Below are positions 8,842-17,093 of a DNA stretch of 64,000 nt, piece after piece. Below the pieces are notes generated by a model. That model made no database searches. It worked only from the letters and a program-made list of their open reading frames with translations, and was not told the DNA's origin. Source of the stretch: Gluconobacter sp. Gdi (GTDB lineage: Bacteria > Pseudomonadota > Alphaproteobacteria > Acetobacterales > Acetobacteraceae); contig NZ_BLJQ01000001.1 of assembly GCF_014132155.1 (NCBI RefSeq), forward strand, positions 310,001 through 374,000, written 5' to 3'. Position numbers and translations under genes: made by a program. The first letter of the stretch is position 1; each line of letters starts with the position of its first letter.

Positions 8842-9392
8842 AGTCCTGCAAGCCTCGGCCGGATTTCCGCGTCATAGATTTGCGGATCGAGAGCGGCACT
8901 GCCATGCCAGAGAATCCGGCCGCCGGGGGCGACAAGAAAGCTCTCCGGAACGCCTGTTACACCCCAGTCGATCGCGACGCGGCCATGTCTGTCAGAAGCC
9001 ACGCGAGCATAAGGTGTGCCATCACGCTGAACAAAGGCGCTCGCGTTTTCCGGCTTGTCTTCATACGCGATGCCCCAGATGGGCATATTGCGGGAAATGG
9101 ATCGTAGGCCAGGCATTTCCTGAACGCAGGGAATGCACCAGGACGCAAAGAAATTTACCAGAACCGGGCGTGTTTCAGCCTTCAGTTCCTTATCCGTAAA
9201 TCCGTCACCCAGCCCGGGCAGACCTGGCATGGCGAATTCAGGAATAGGGCGGCCGACATTCGGGTTTTTGATGGCCCGCGGGTCAAAGCCGCCGCTTTCC
9301 ATTCCTTGCAGCATTTTCCAGAACCCGACGCCCAGAACGCCAGCGCCAACAATCGGAAGGGCCGTCAGGAGGCCGCGTCGTGTTGCATTCAT
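8838..9392 (-). CDS. ccmG: Thiol:disulfide interchange protein CcmG (DsbE)
   Basis: A 184-residue membrane-anchored thioredoxin-fold protein that passes electrons to CcmH or apocytochrome c. The N-terminal anchor spans about residues 7-28. The active site is ASWCIPC with Cys86 and Cys89, and GVTGVPESFLV carries the cis-Pro loop. It lies 12 bases after ccmF and overlaps ccmH, so translation is coupled through ccmFGHI. Confidence 0.95.
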   Translation of the reverse strand: MNATRRGLLTALPIVGAGVLGVGFWKMLQGMESGGFDPRAIKNPNVGRPIPEFAMPGLPGLGDGFTDKELKAETRPVLVNFFASWCIPCVQEMPGLRSISRNMPIWGIAYEDKPENASAFVQRDGTPYARVASDRHGRVAIDWGVTGVPESFLVAPGGRILWHGSAALDPQIYDAEIRPRLAGL

Positions 9393-9404
9393 GCGTGTCT
9401 CTCC

Positions 9405-11384
9405 TCAGGCTTTGGCCATGGTCCGTGCGGCAGACCGCTTCGGTGCGCCAACGCGCAGACGACGATCCGAGAGCGAGAACGCTCCGCCGATGGCCATAAC
9501 AAGCCCGCCAAGCCACATCCATGGAGCAAGCGGGTTCTTGTGCAGACGTAGCACATAGGTCGCATCGGCGCCCGTTCCGTGCCGGTCTCCCACGACGCCA
9601 TAAAGATCCGTGATGAAGTTCGTATGGATCGCGACTTCCGTTGTGGTCTGGTTCTGGGTGGTGAAGTCCCGTTTTTCCGGATGCAGCATCGTGATCAGTT
9701 TGCCGTTGTGGCGTACGGCAATATCTGCCTGCATCGCGCGGTAATTCGGTCCGGCATAGTCATGAACGTTGACGAGCGTCCAGTCGTCACCGGCGAGGCT
9801 GCGGGTCTCGCCAACGTGGATCTCTACGATCGCATGCTGGGCACCAGACATTCCACACAGACCCAGCACGGTAATGCCCGCACCGATATGTGCCAGCGCT
9901 GCTCCCCAGCTTGAGCGTGGAAGGCTCTTGGCGCGCGCCAGCATTTCACTGCGGCTGGAGTGACCAAGACCAATGCGGCGCAGAACATCCGTAACGGAGG
10001 CCGCCATGACCCAGATCGCCAGTGCGCCACAGGCGATAGGCAATGCTCCGGAAAATTTCCAGAAACACAGGACCAGGCCGATGGCCGCGAAAATGGCTGC
10101 AACAAACAGGTGGGAGAATGTCCGTGCCAGTTGCGCCCGTTTCCATGGCAGCGCTGTTCCGACGCCCATGGCCAGAAGGAGGGGAATTGTGAGCGGGATG
10201 GTTGCGGCATCGAAAAATGGCTTGCCCACCGAAATGGTGCGCCCCGCCAGAAGCTGCATAAATGGAGGGTACATCGTGCCTGTCACGACAACCGCACAGA
10301 TCGAGCACAGCAGGATATTGTTCAGAACGAGCGAGCCTTCTCGCGAAACGGGCGAGAACAGGCCGCCAGATGTCAAAGACGGCGCGCGCCATGCAAAGAG
10401 AGCGAGCGAACCGCCAATGACCAAAGCCAGAAGTGCCAGAATGAACACGCCACGGGCCGGATCATTCGCGAAGGCATGGACTGAATTCAGAATACCTGAG
10501 CGGACAAGGAATGTGCCGGACAAGGAGAATGAGAATGTCGCAATAGCCAGCAGAACCGTCCAGATTTTCAGGCCCTCGCGCTTTTCTACGACAATAGCGG
10601 AGTGGACGAGTGCGGTTCCGGTCAGCCACGGAATGAGCGAAGCGTTCTCAACCGGGTCCCAGAACCAGTACCCCCCCCAACCCAGCACATAATAAGACCA
10701 CCAGGACCCGAGTGCGATGCCGCAGGTCAGGAAGCACCAGGCCGCTACAGCCCAAGGGCGAACCCAGCGGCCCCAGGCGGCATCCACCCGGCCTTCAAGC
10801 AAAGCGGCAACTGCAAACGCAAATGGGACGGCAAAGCCAACATAGCCCGTGTAGAGAATAGGCGGATGGAAGGCGAGGCCCGGGTCCTGAAGCAGGGGGT
10901 TCATGCCCTGACCATCCATGGGAGCCGGAAAAACACGGTCGAATGGGTCGGAGGTCAGGAGGCAGAACAGCTGGAACCCGGCTGAAACACCGCCAAGAAT
11001 GGCCAGAACGCGGCCACGGAGAATGTCCGGAAGATTGCGCCCAAATGTCGATACGGCTGCACCACATACGCCGAGGATCAGGGTCCAGAGCAGGACGGAC
11101 CCTTCATGGTTCCCCCAGACACCCGTGATTTTATAAAGCAGCGGTTTGGAGGCAGCGGAGTTTGCCGCGACGTTCTGGACGGAGAAATCATCCCGAACGG
11201 CGCACATGATCAGGCTGAAGAAAGAGATGGCCAGAGCGAAAAGCTGTGAAACCGCGAGAAATGGCGCCATGGCGACAAGGCGGGCATTGCGCTTGTGAGC
11301 GCCCCAGAGGGGAACGACAAACTGAATGAGTGCGAGAACGCAGGCGAGGGCCAGGGCAAAATGGCCCTGTTCTGGTCCAAACAT
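9405..11384 (-). CDS. ccmF: Heme lyase CcmF
   Basis: A 659-residue polytopic membrane protein that ligates heme to apocytochrome c with CcmH and CcmI. The tryptophan-rich WWD heme-handling motif is visible as WGGYWFWDPVENASLIPWL (near residues 233-251), and VWGNHEGSVLLW lies in the N-terminal third. Length and number of hydrophobic segments fit the family. An eight-G tract (plus-strand C run at about 10671-10678) encodes the Gly-Gly of WGGYWFWD, a possible slippage site. It sits between ccmE and ccmG with 8- and 12-base gaps. Confidence 0.97.
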   Translation of the reverse strand: MFGPEQGHFALALACVLALIQFVVPLWGAHKRNARLVAMAPFLAVSQLFALAISFFSLIMCAVRDDFSVQNVAANSAASKPLLYKITGVWGNHEGSVLLWTLILGVCGAAVSTFGRNLPDILRGRVLAILGGVSAGFQLFCLLTSDPFDRVFPAPMDGQGMNPLLQDPGLAFHPPILYTGYVGFAVPFAFAVAALLEGRVDAAWGRWVRPWAVAAWCFLTCGIALGSWWSYYVLGWGGYWFWDPVENASLIPWLTGTALVHSAIVVEKREGLKIWTVLLAIATFSFSLSGTFLVRSGILNSVHAFANDPARGVFILALLALVIGGSLALFAWRAPSLTSGGLFSPVSREGSLVLNNILLCSICAVVVTGTMYPPFMQLLAGRTISVGKPFFDAATIPLTIPLLLAMGVGTALPWKRAQLARTFSHLFVAAIFAAIGLVLCFWKFSGALPIACGALAIWVMAASVTDVLRRIGLGHSSRSEMLARAKSLPRSSWGAALAHIGAGITVLGLCGMSGAQHAIVEIHVGETRSLAGDDWTLVNVHDYAGPNYRAMQADIAVRHNGKLITMLHPEKRDFTTQNQTTTEVAIHTNFITDLYGVVGDRHGTGADATYVLRLHKNPLAPWMWLGGLVMAIGGAFSLSDRRLRVGAPKRSAARTMAKA

Positions 11385-11392
11385 TATGGCGT

Positions 11393-11896
11393 TCAGCCTC
11401 CGGTTTTCTTGGCTGTCATGGTGTCCCAGCTTGCCGCGTCAGGGGCTTTACCAAAACGAGGGTCCCACTTGCCGGTACGCTTCAGTTCTTCGGCCACTTC
11501 TTTGGGCATGTAAGTCTCGTCATGCTTGGCAAGCACTTCACTGGCCGTGAAACCACCATCCTTCTGCACCGTGCCGAGTGCCACTACGCTCTGGCCTTCG
11601 CGGAAAAGGTCAGGAAGGATGCCGGTGTAGTGAACTTCGACTGAAGCCTGACCATCCGTCACGTTGAAGGAGTTTACCGGGGCATCGTGTTCCGTGATGC
11701 GGTGCAGTGAGCCTGCAACAACCATTCCGCCCAAGCGGATCGTGCGATCAGGCGCCGGGGGGTGCGCCTTGACCTGAGACGGGGCCATGAAGAATACGAT
11801 GTTGGAAGAGAAGGCCCTCAGCGTCAGGGCTGCCGCGGAACTGATGCAGGCGAGGCAGGCGATGACAATCCACAGGCGACGTGTCTTGCGGGTCAT
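11393..11896 (-). CDS. ccmE: Heme chaperone CcmE
   Basis: CcmE carries heme in the periplasm from CcmC to CcmF, bound covalently to one His. The 167-residue protein has an N-terminal membrane anchor (about 8-27), an OB-fold (about 50-122) and the heme-binding segment VLAKHDETYMP with His125. A flexible C-terminal tail follows. The start overlaps the ccmD stop (ATGA). Confidence 0.97.
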   Translation of the reverse strand: MTRKTRRLWIVIACLACISSAAALTLRAFSSNIVFFMAPSQVKAHPPAPDRTIRLGGMVVAGSLHRITEHDAPVNSFNVTDGQASVEVHYTGILPDLFREGQSVVALGTVQKDGGFTASEVLAKHDETYMPKEVAEELKRTGKWDPRFGKAPDAASWDTMTAKKTGG

Positions 11897-12060
11897 GATG
11901 CAGAGCTTTCACGATGGCGGAGCTGGCTTTCGACAGCCGCCAGCCGGGCTTTGGCACGGCGCAGACGCAAAGCCGCGCCGATACCGAGAACCAGCGAGCA
12001 GCCGATGGTGAGACCATAAGCTGCGGCGATATAGGGCCAGTGATTGGGAAGGTGCATCAT
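11893..12060 (-). CDS. ccmD: Small heme exporter protein CcmD
   Basis: A 55-residue single-span membrane protein that helps release holo-CcmE from CcmABC. It reads MMHLPNHWPYIAAAYGLT..., one hydrophobic helix and then a basic coiled tail (RLRRAKARLAAVESQLRHRE), which is the standard CcmD layout. I shortened the longer in-frame ORF because the first ATG of ATGATG overlaps the ccmC stop, and the upstream extension is antisense-like sequence within ccmC. Confidence 0.9.
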   Translation of the reverse strand: MMHLPNHWPYIAAAYGLTIGCSLVLGIGAALRLRRAKARLAAVESQLRHRESSAS

Positions 12061-12818
12061 GCTGCGGACCTGTCCGGACGGTTGAGCCTGGAGCGTGCCA
12101 TCAGCTGACGCGCGCGGCTCTCGTGGATTGCGGCACTCAGCCGGGCGAAAATGACAGCGGCGACACCAAGTGTGAAGCCGATGGTTGTGATGAGGAGCGG
12201 CCAGAGCATCGTCATGGACATGGTCGGTGCACCGGTCAGCGTGATGCTGTCCGGCTGATGCAGCGTATTCCACCATTGGACGCTGAACTTTATGATCGGC
12301 AGATCAATGGCTCCGGCCAGTGCCAGAATGGCAGCGGCGCGCTGTCCACGGGCAGGTTCATCAAAGGCCCGGATCAGGGCGATGTGCCCCAGGTACAGGA
12401 AGAACAGCACGAGCACGGATGTCAGGCGCGCGTCCCAGACCCACCAGGTTCCCCACATCGGCTGGCCCCAAAGCGAACCTGTGATGAGGCAAAGAGCTGC
12501 GGCGCAGGCCCCGACCGGCCCGATTTCAATGGCGGCGAGATCCGCCAGCGGATGTCGCCACACGAGCGACAGAAGCCCGCAGACTGCAAGGCCAAGGTAG
12601 CAGGAGGACGCAAGCCAAGCCATCGGCACATGCACATACATGATCCGGACCGTCTCGCCCTGTTGCCAGTCAGCGGGGGCGAAAAAGAGACCCCAGACAA
12701 TGCCGACGGTCAGGAAGATGATCGCACCTGTGGATAGCCACGGCTGAAGCGCACGGGCCAGACGCAGGAATTGCCCCGGATTGGCATAACGATGGAGCAG
12801 ATTGGGCGTAGGGCGCAC
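12057..12818 (-). CDS. ccmC: Heme exporter protein CcmC
   Basis: CcmC presents heme to CcmE at the periplasmic face of the inner membrane. Six hydrophobic segments and the WWD signature WGTWWVWDARLTS (near residues 125-137) identify it. MYVHVPMAWLA contains one axial-ligand His region. It is the first gene of this ccm block; ccmA and ccmB are not in the window. Neither possible start is ATG. I prefer GTG at 12818, with GAGAG five bases upstream, over TTG at 12830, which lacks a ribosome-binding site. Confidence 0.92.
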   Translation of the reverse strand: MRPTPNLLHRYANPGQFLRLARALQPWLSTGAIIFLTVGIVWGLFFAPADWQQGETVRIMYVHVPMAWLASSCYLGLAVCGLLSLVWRHPLADLAAIEIGPVGACAAALCLITGSLWGQPMWGTWWVWDARLTSVLVLFFLYLGHIALIRAFDEPARGQRAAAILALAGAIDLPIIKFSVQWWNTLHQPDSITLTGAPTMSMTMLWPLLITTIGFTLGVAAVIFARLSAAIHESRARQLMARSRLNRPDRSAA

Positions 12819-12966
12819 GGGAACTCTCAACTCGGAGAAATATTTCTACTTGAAATAGTCCGAACCCCACGCATTCGGAAGGGGCGCATTGTCCCATTGT
12901 TCCTATGACTGTTATCACGTTTCACGGAAATGAGCGCGAAATGGGAACTTTCCGCAGGAGAAAGAC

Positions 12967-13383
12967 GTGGCGTACTGGCTGATAAAATCCGAACCCGAAG
13001 CCTTTTCGTGGAATGAACAGGTTCGTAATGACATCGAACCATGGACCGGCGTTCGCAACTATCAGGCGCGGAACAATCTTGCGGCCATGAAAACGGGGGA
13101 CCTGGCGTTTTTCTATCATTCGGTGAGCGAAAAGCAGATCGTTGGTGTCGTCAGGGTCGTGAAAGAAGCTTATCCGGACCCGACTGCGGACGATCCGCGT
13201 TGGGTTTGCGTGGATGTGAAGGCGAATGGTGCTTTCACGACTCCAGTGAGCCTGGCTCAGATCAAGGCCGATCCGGCTTTGGAAGAGATGGCTCTTCTCA
13301 GACAATCCCGCCTTTCTGTCGCCCCGGTGACGGAGCAGGAGTTCCAGCATCTGACGAAAATCGGCGGGTGGGTCCGCGCCTGA
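12967..13383 (+). CDS. EVE-domain protein
   Basis: A 138-residue single EVE domain (PUA-like fold), starting MAYWLIKSEPEAFSWNEQ and containing GVRNYQARNNL and MKTGDLAFFYHS, the diagnostic blocks of the family. EVE domains bind modified bases in DNA or RNA. Stand-alone versions in proteobacteria are uncharacterised or tied to tRNA and modified-DNA recognition. The start is GTG with CAGGAG nine bases upstream. It is divergent from ccmC across a 148-base gap, with no restriction genes nearby, so a housekeeping RNA role is the likelier guess. Confidence 0.9.
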   Translation: MAYWLIKSEPEAFSWNEQVRNDIEPWTGVRNYQARNNLAAMKTGDLAFFYHSVSEKQIVGVVRVVKEAYPDPTADDPRWVCVDVKANGAFTTPVSLAQIKADPALEEMALLRQSRLSVAPVTEQEFQHLTKIGGWVRA

Positions 13384-13398
13384 CGGACCCGTTACCGG

Positions 13399-13914
13399 TC
13401 AGTGAATGTCTGACGCATCTCCGTTGACGAGAACATTGGTCTGCCCGTTGGACGGGTGCCCAGCGTAGGTCAGGGGAAGATCTTCGCTGTGATAGGGCGC
13501 CGTAACGGGGGCGTTAAACTTCACTGGCATACCGAAAATGCTGAAGTGGGATGGCAGGTTGTTTGTGCCATTGGTTTTCTGCTCAGCATTGGTGCCCGGC
13601 ATTCCGACAGGAAGATGCGTTCGCACTTCGCCGCTGAAATTTGCGAGTCTTTCCTCGGAGTCTTCCACGGCAACATAGCCGTGCGGCGGCGGAGGAGCTC
13701 CACCGTCTGGCAGTGCAACCTGCTGGGCGGGCGTCAGGTTTTTCTCTGGCGGGTTGTTCAACTGATGCGCCGTTGAGGGCGGGATCTGTGGCAGATCGGC
13801 CGTACTATGGCTACGATGGGCATGATGTGGAGCGGACAGGGCCGGTGCGGCTGCTGTCACAAGGAGGCTGGCTACCAGCGGGGCAGACAGGATCCAGCGG
13901 GAAAATGTTTTCAT
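13399..13914 (-). CDS. Secreted protein of unknown function, His/Pro-rich N-terminus
   Basis: A 171-residue protein with a clear Sec signal (MKTFSRWILSAPLVASLLVTA..., cleavage near ALSA). A His-rich mature start (HHAHRSHS) and Pro-rich linkers follow (ALPDGGAPPPPHGYVAVEDS). No catalytic motif is visible and I do not recognise a family. The start at 13914 has AGAAGGA upstream and begins the signal peptide exactly; a 13-residue upstream extension is less likely. It converges with the EVE gene 15 bases away. Confidence 0.7.
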   Translation of the reverse strand: MKTFSRWILSAPLVASLLVTAAAPALSAPHHAHRSHSTADLPQIPPSTAHQLNNPPEKNLTPAQQVALPDGGAPPPPHGYVAVEDSEERLANFSGEVRTHLPVGMPGTNAEQKTNGTNNLPSHFSIFGMPVKFNAPVTAPYHSEDLPLTYAGHPSNGQTNVLVNGDASDIH

Positions 13915-14034
13915 AATATGTCCTTCTCCACACCCGGCCGGGGCACCCGTCAAGCAGGGGGCTTTCGTGATGCGATATGAAACCTGCTATCGGGTAAACG
14001 GTTTCAGGTCTTACGAACAGGAGTTTTGATCGTC

Positions 14035-14868
14035 ATGACCGTAGAGAATGGCTCGCAGCTTCCGAGTAGCGAATTTGCATCACTGGCGCTGGACGGGGAC
14101 TCGTTGGCCCAGCTTCAGTCCGTTCTGGAACGCGTCGAACAGGGGCGTGGTGTCCTTGTCCGTCTGGCGGACCTGATGGGAGGAGCCGTCGGGCAGGCTG
14201 CGCGACTCGGGATGAAAGGTCTCGGCCTTGCGCCCACAGTACAGCAGAAAATTCAGAAGACGGCTGAAATCGCGATTGAACGTGCTTTCAATATTGCGAT
14301 TGTCGGCATCAAGAATGACGTCCCGCTCGTTCGTGAACCGTGGCGTGAGAATGCCGGACAGGCTGCTGTTGCCGTGTCGGGCGCCGTCGGTGGTTTTGGT
14401 GGAATTTTTGGGCTGGCCCCTGACGTCGGGTTCACAACCCTGACCATCATGCGGGAAATCGCGCGGATTGCCCGTGAAGAGGGTGAAGACCTGCGTGATG
14501 AGGGAACACGCCGCGCGTGCCTTGAAGTGTTTGCACTCAAAACTTTTCCTGCCCGTCAGGAAGAGGACGATGGGGAGCTCGGGTTCTTCTCCGCGCGTGC
14601 TTTGCTGCGTGGACGTCCGGTTGTGATGCTGATTTCCGAAGTGGCCTCTCATTATGGAATTGGCCTGTCGCGGAAGTTCGCGTTGCAGATGGTTCCTGTT
14701 GCAGGTGCGCTCTGTGGTGCTTCGCTTAACGCTGCCTTCCTCGCCCATTATCGCGCACTTGCGCGGGCACATTTCACGATCCGTCGTCTGGAGCGCACTC
14801 ACGGTCGCGCTGTTCACGAAGCTGCCGTGGACATCCGCTCAGGTGCTGCGTCAGAAACCTTTTCCTGA
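14035..14868 (+). CDS. EcsC family protein
   Basis: A 277-residue EcsC-domain protein. Recognisable blocks are GLGLAPTVQQKIQKTAEIAIERAFN, a Gly-rich segment (GAVGGFGGIFGLAPDVGFTT), EIARIAREEGEDL and FALQMVPVAGALCGASLNAAF. EcsC was named from the Bacillus ABC transporter locus ecsABC, but its biochemical role is unknown; it is predicted to be membrane-associated. No transporter genes are adjacent. ATG at 14035 has AGGAG at 11 bases. The TTG at 14026 is too close to that site. Confidence 0.85.
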   Translation: MTVENGSQLPSSEFASLALDGDSLAQLQSVLERVEQGRGVLVRLADLMGGAVGQAARLGMKGLGLAPTVQQKIQKTAEIAIERAFNIAIVGIKNDVPLVREPWRENAGQAAVAVSGAVGGFGGIFGLAPDVGFTTLTIMREIARIAREEGEDLRDEGTRRACLEVFALKTFPARQEEDDGELGFFSARALLRGRPVVMLISEVASHYGIGLSRKFALQMVPVAGALCGASLNAAFLAHYRALARAHFTIRRLERTHGRAVHEAAVDIRSGAASETFS

Positions 14869-14899
14869 TTTTTCAGGACGCTGAACGAAAGCTGGAAAT

Positions 14900-15292
14900 A
14901 TGATGCCGAGCAGTCTTGTCTGGCTGAGTTTCACATTGGTTCTGGCTGTCGTGCAGCTGTTTCTGACGTCAGCAGCCTGCCGCAGGCAGGATGGTGTGCA
15001 GTGGGCCACGAGTAACCGGGATGGCGAAGCCCCGCGATACACAGGCGTTGCCGCCAGAATGCGGCGGGCACAGGCAAATTTTCAGGAGACGCTCCCGATC
15101 TTTATCGGGGCAGTCCTTGTGGCCCATGTGGCCGGTCGGGACGGAAGTCTGGTGACGTGGGGAGCAGGCCTCTACTTCCTGGGGCGACTGGCTTATATTC
15201 CAGCCTATGCCCTGGGTCTGGGAAGCATCCGCAGTTTGATCTGGGGGGTGTCGATGATCGGGCTGTTTCTGGTTCTGGGCGGACTGATCTGA
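14900..15292 (+). CDS. MAPEG family membrane protein
   Basis: A 130-residue integral membrane protein with about four hydrophobic segments. The MAPEG (microsomal glutathione transferase-like) pattern is visible as RMRRAQANFQETLPIFIGAVLVAH in the second helix and LGRLAYIPAYALGLGSIRSLIW near the C-terminus. Bacterial MAPEG proteins are small, mostly uncharacterised, and some bind glutathione. It follows the EcsC gene by 31 bases on the same strand and may be co-transcribed. Confidence 0.85.
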   Translation: MMPSSLVWLSFTLVLAVVQLFLTSAACRRQDGVQWATSNRDGEAPRYTGVAARMRRAQANFQETLPIFIGAVLVAHVAGRDGSLVTWGAGLYFLGRLAYIPAYALGLGSIRSLIWGVSMIGLFLVLGGLI

Positions 15293-15295
15293 CGA

Positions 15296-15493
15296 TCAGC
15301 TTCGCTTGGGGCGAAGGCGCCAGAAGTCCAGCAGGCCCCAGAACACAATTCCTGCAAAACAGATTTTGACGAGTGCCATCAGCAGGCCGTCAGCTTCAGG
15401 GAGCAGGAAGCGTGCGAGCCCGAGCGGAATCAGACAGATCAGATAAACAAACGCTATAGGCAATGCAGTACTCCATCGAGATTGGAGTACCAT
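15296..15493 (-). CDS. Possible small membrane protein
   Basis: A 65-residue open frame with two hydrophobic segments (PIAFVYLICLIPLGLARFLLP and GLLMALVKICFAGIVFWGLLDFW) and a basic end, RLRPKRS. The composition is convincing for a membrane protein, but no ribosome-binding site stands out. Met codons at 15493, 15502 and 15532 are all possible starts, and it begins inside the aat leader. I do not recognise a family. Confidence 0.45.
   Translation of the reverse strand: MVLQSRWSTALPIAFVYLICLIPLGLARFLLPEADGLLMALVKICFAGIVFWGLLDFWRLRPKRS
15468..15490. repeat. Perfect inverted repeat in the aat upstream region
   Basis: GTACTCCA (15468-15475) is repeated inverted as TGGAGTAC (15483-15490) with a 7-base spacer. 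It lies 66 bases before the aat start and right at the divergent small membrane gene, so an operator site or leader hairpin is possible. Confidence 0.5.
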
Positions 15494-15555
15494 GTACCAC
15501 ATCCGGGTACAGAAAGGTGAATAATCCCCCATGTACGATGCGAAGCAGAAACCGG

Positions 15556-16215
15556 ATGTCTGACATTACGCCTGAAATCCTGCTGGATGCTTACGCCTCG
15601 GGAATTTTTCCGATGGCCCCTGATCGGGACAGTGATGAGCTCAGTTGGTATTTTCCGGAAGAGCGTGGAGTACTTCCGCTCGACGCAATGATTGTTCCCC
15701 GAAAACTGATGCGCACGATCCGGTCTGGCAAGGTTCAGGTTACGTCAGATCGGGCTTTTGGGGACGTCATGCTTGCGTGTGCAGACCCTGCACCGGGCCG
15801 GGAGGAAACATGGATCAGCCCGAAAATTTGTGACCTCTATGGCGCTCTGCATCAGCGTGGTTTTGCACATTCGATCGAAGTCTGGGACGACGGTGCCTTG
15901 GTAGGGGGGCTGTATGGCGTTGCCCTCGGCGGAGCATTTTTCGGGGAGAGCATGTTTTCCCGCCAGCGCGATGTTTCCAAGATTGCACTCGTCCATCTCG
16001 TTGCAGGATTACGCAAGGGAGGGTATCGCCTTCTGGATACACAATATACCACTCCCCATCTGATAACACTTGGGGGCATCGGTATCCCGGCGGCAGATTA
16101 TCTGGCGCTGCTGAACCAGGCTTTGACTGTCCGTACCATCTGGCCGGATGATTTCAGTCTGCACGCTCTGCGCGATGACATCGCGTCTCTGCGCCCACAT
16201 CCAGGAGAATCCTGA
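15556..16215 (+). CDS. aat: Leucyl/phenylalanyl-tRNA--protein transferase
   Basis: Aat adds Leu or Phe to N-terminal Arg or Lys of proteins, marking them for ClpS-ClpAP degradation (N-end rule). The 219-residue product carries the family blocks LLDAYASGIFPMA, SWYFPEERGVLPLD and the signature GGAFFGESMFSRQRDVSKIAL (near residues 118-138). MSDITPEILL is a typical start. An ATG 18 bases upstream (15538) is a possible alternative. The stop overlaps the next start in TGATG. Confidence 0.95.
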   Translation: MSDITPEILLDAYASGIFPMAPDRDSDELSWYFPEERGVLPLDAMIVPRKLMRTIRSGKVQVTSDRAFGDVMLACADPAPGREETWISPKICDLYGALHQRGFAHSIEVWDDGALVGGLYGVALGGAFFGESMFSRQRDVSKIALVHLVAGLRKGGYRLLDTQYTTPHLITLGGIGIPAADYLALLNQALTVRTIWPDDFSLHALRDDIASLRPHPGES

Positions 16216-17093
16216 TGATTTCATTCCTCCGGCGGCATCAGTCTGCTCTTCTCATTGGCCTGCTTCTCGCAGGCAGTGGCGGATCGGCTCTCGCTGATGA
16301 CCATCCGAGACTGGCGCCCGCGCGTGATGCGACCGTGACCTATCATCTGTCTGCTCCGGCCTCTCAGGGCGGCGATGTGAAGGTCTATTTCTCAGGGTCG
16401 GGTGATCTGCTGCGGATCGACTCAGCAGATGGGCAAGGCATCACGATTCTGGACCGGCCGGGGCAGGTCGTGACGCTCGTGATGGTGCCGCGCAAACTGT
16501 ACGCACATATCCGTCCCCAGCACGGACTGCATAATCCGTTCATGCTGGATCTGGGCATGAAGTACACCAAGGGCGGTAAAGAGACGATTGCCGGGGCCGT
16601 CTGTGATCATTGGGATATCCAGACAGCCCATGGTAAAGCTTCGGCCTGCGTGACGGATGATGGTGTCATTCTCGCCGAGGATGGTGTGGATGCCGATGGT
16701 GCCTCGGGCTCTATCCGCGCTGTAAGCCTGTCCTATGGGGATCTCCCTACCGCGACGTTCCAGCCCCCGGCTGGTTTCCAGGAAATCACGCCCCGCACAG
16801 CGTCTCGCCGTCAGGGGGGGGGCAGCAATCAGGCGAACACACTAACGCCGTCTCCTGTGCCGGAAGGTGGCGCTGCGGGCGATTCCAGTGTGCAGACGCC
16901 GGGTCATATTGCAGCAGAAGGCACTCCTGCAGAAACGTCAGGTCCCGCGGCTCCAACGCTTTTGCCAGGGCAGGTTGCGCCGTCACAGGATACAACCCAG
17001 CCATCTGTTCCTAATGATTCGGCTGGCGACGGAACGGTCTCCTCACCTGATCAGCCGCCAAGCGGACCAGCAAACGGTGGCATGAAAGAATGA
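16215..17093 (+). CDS. Secreted protein, paralog of the next gene
   Basis: A 292-residue exported protein: signal peptide (1-27), then a beta-rich domain (about 30-195) with ATVTYHLSAP, LLRIDSADGQGITILDRP, and KETIAGAVCDHWDIQ...ACVTDDG, ending in FQPPAGFQEITP. The last 90 residues are a low-complexity Pro/Ser/Thr/Gly tail. The two Cys near 135 and 148 match a pair in the following gene. The layout resembles DUF4412-like periplasmic proteins, but I cannot assign a function. A nine-G tract at 16814-16822 opens the tail region. The start overlaps the aat stop. Confidence 0.75.
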   Translation: MISFLRRHQSALLIGLLLAGSGGSALADDHPRLAPARDATVTYHLSAPASQGGDVKVYFSGSGDLLRIDSADGQGITILDRPGQVVTLVMVPRKLYAHIRPQHGLHNPFMLDLGMKYTKGGKETIAGAVCDHWDIQTAHGKASACVTDDGVILAEDGVDADGASGSIRAVSLSYGDLPTATFQPPAGFQEITPRTASRRQGGGSNQANTLTPSPVPEGGAAGDSSVQTPGHIAAEGTPAETSGPAAPTLLPGQVAPSQDTTQPSVPNDSAGDGTVSSPDQPPSGPANGGMKE

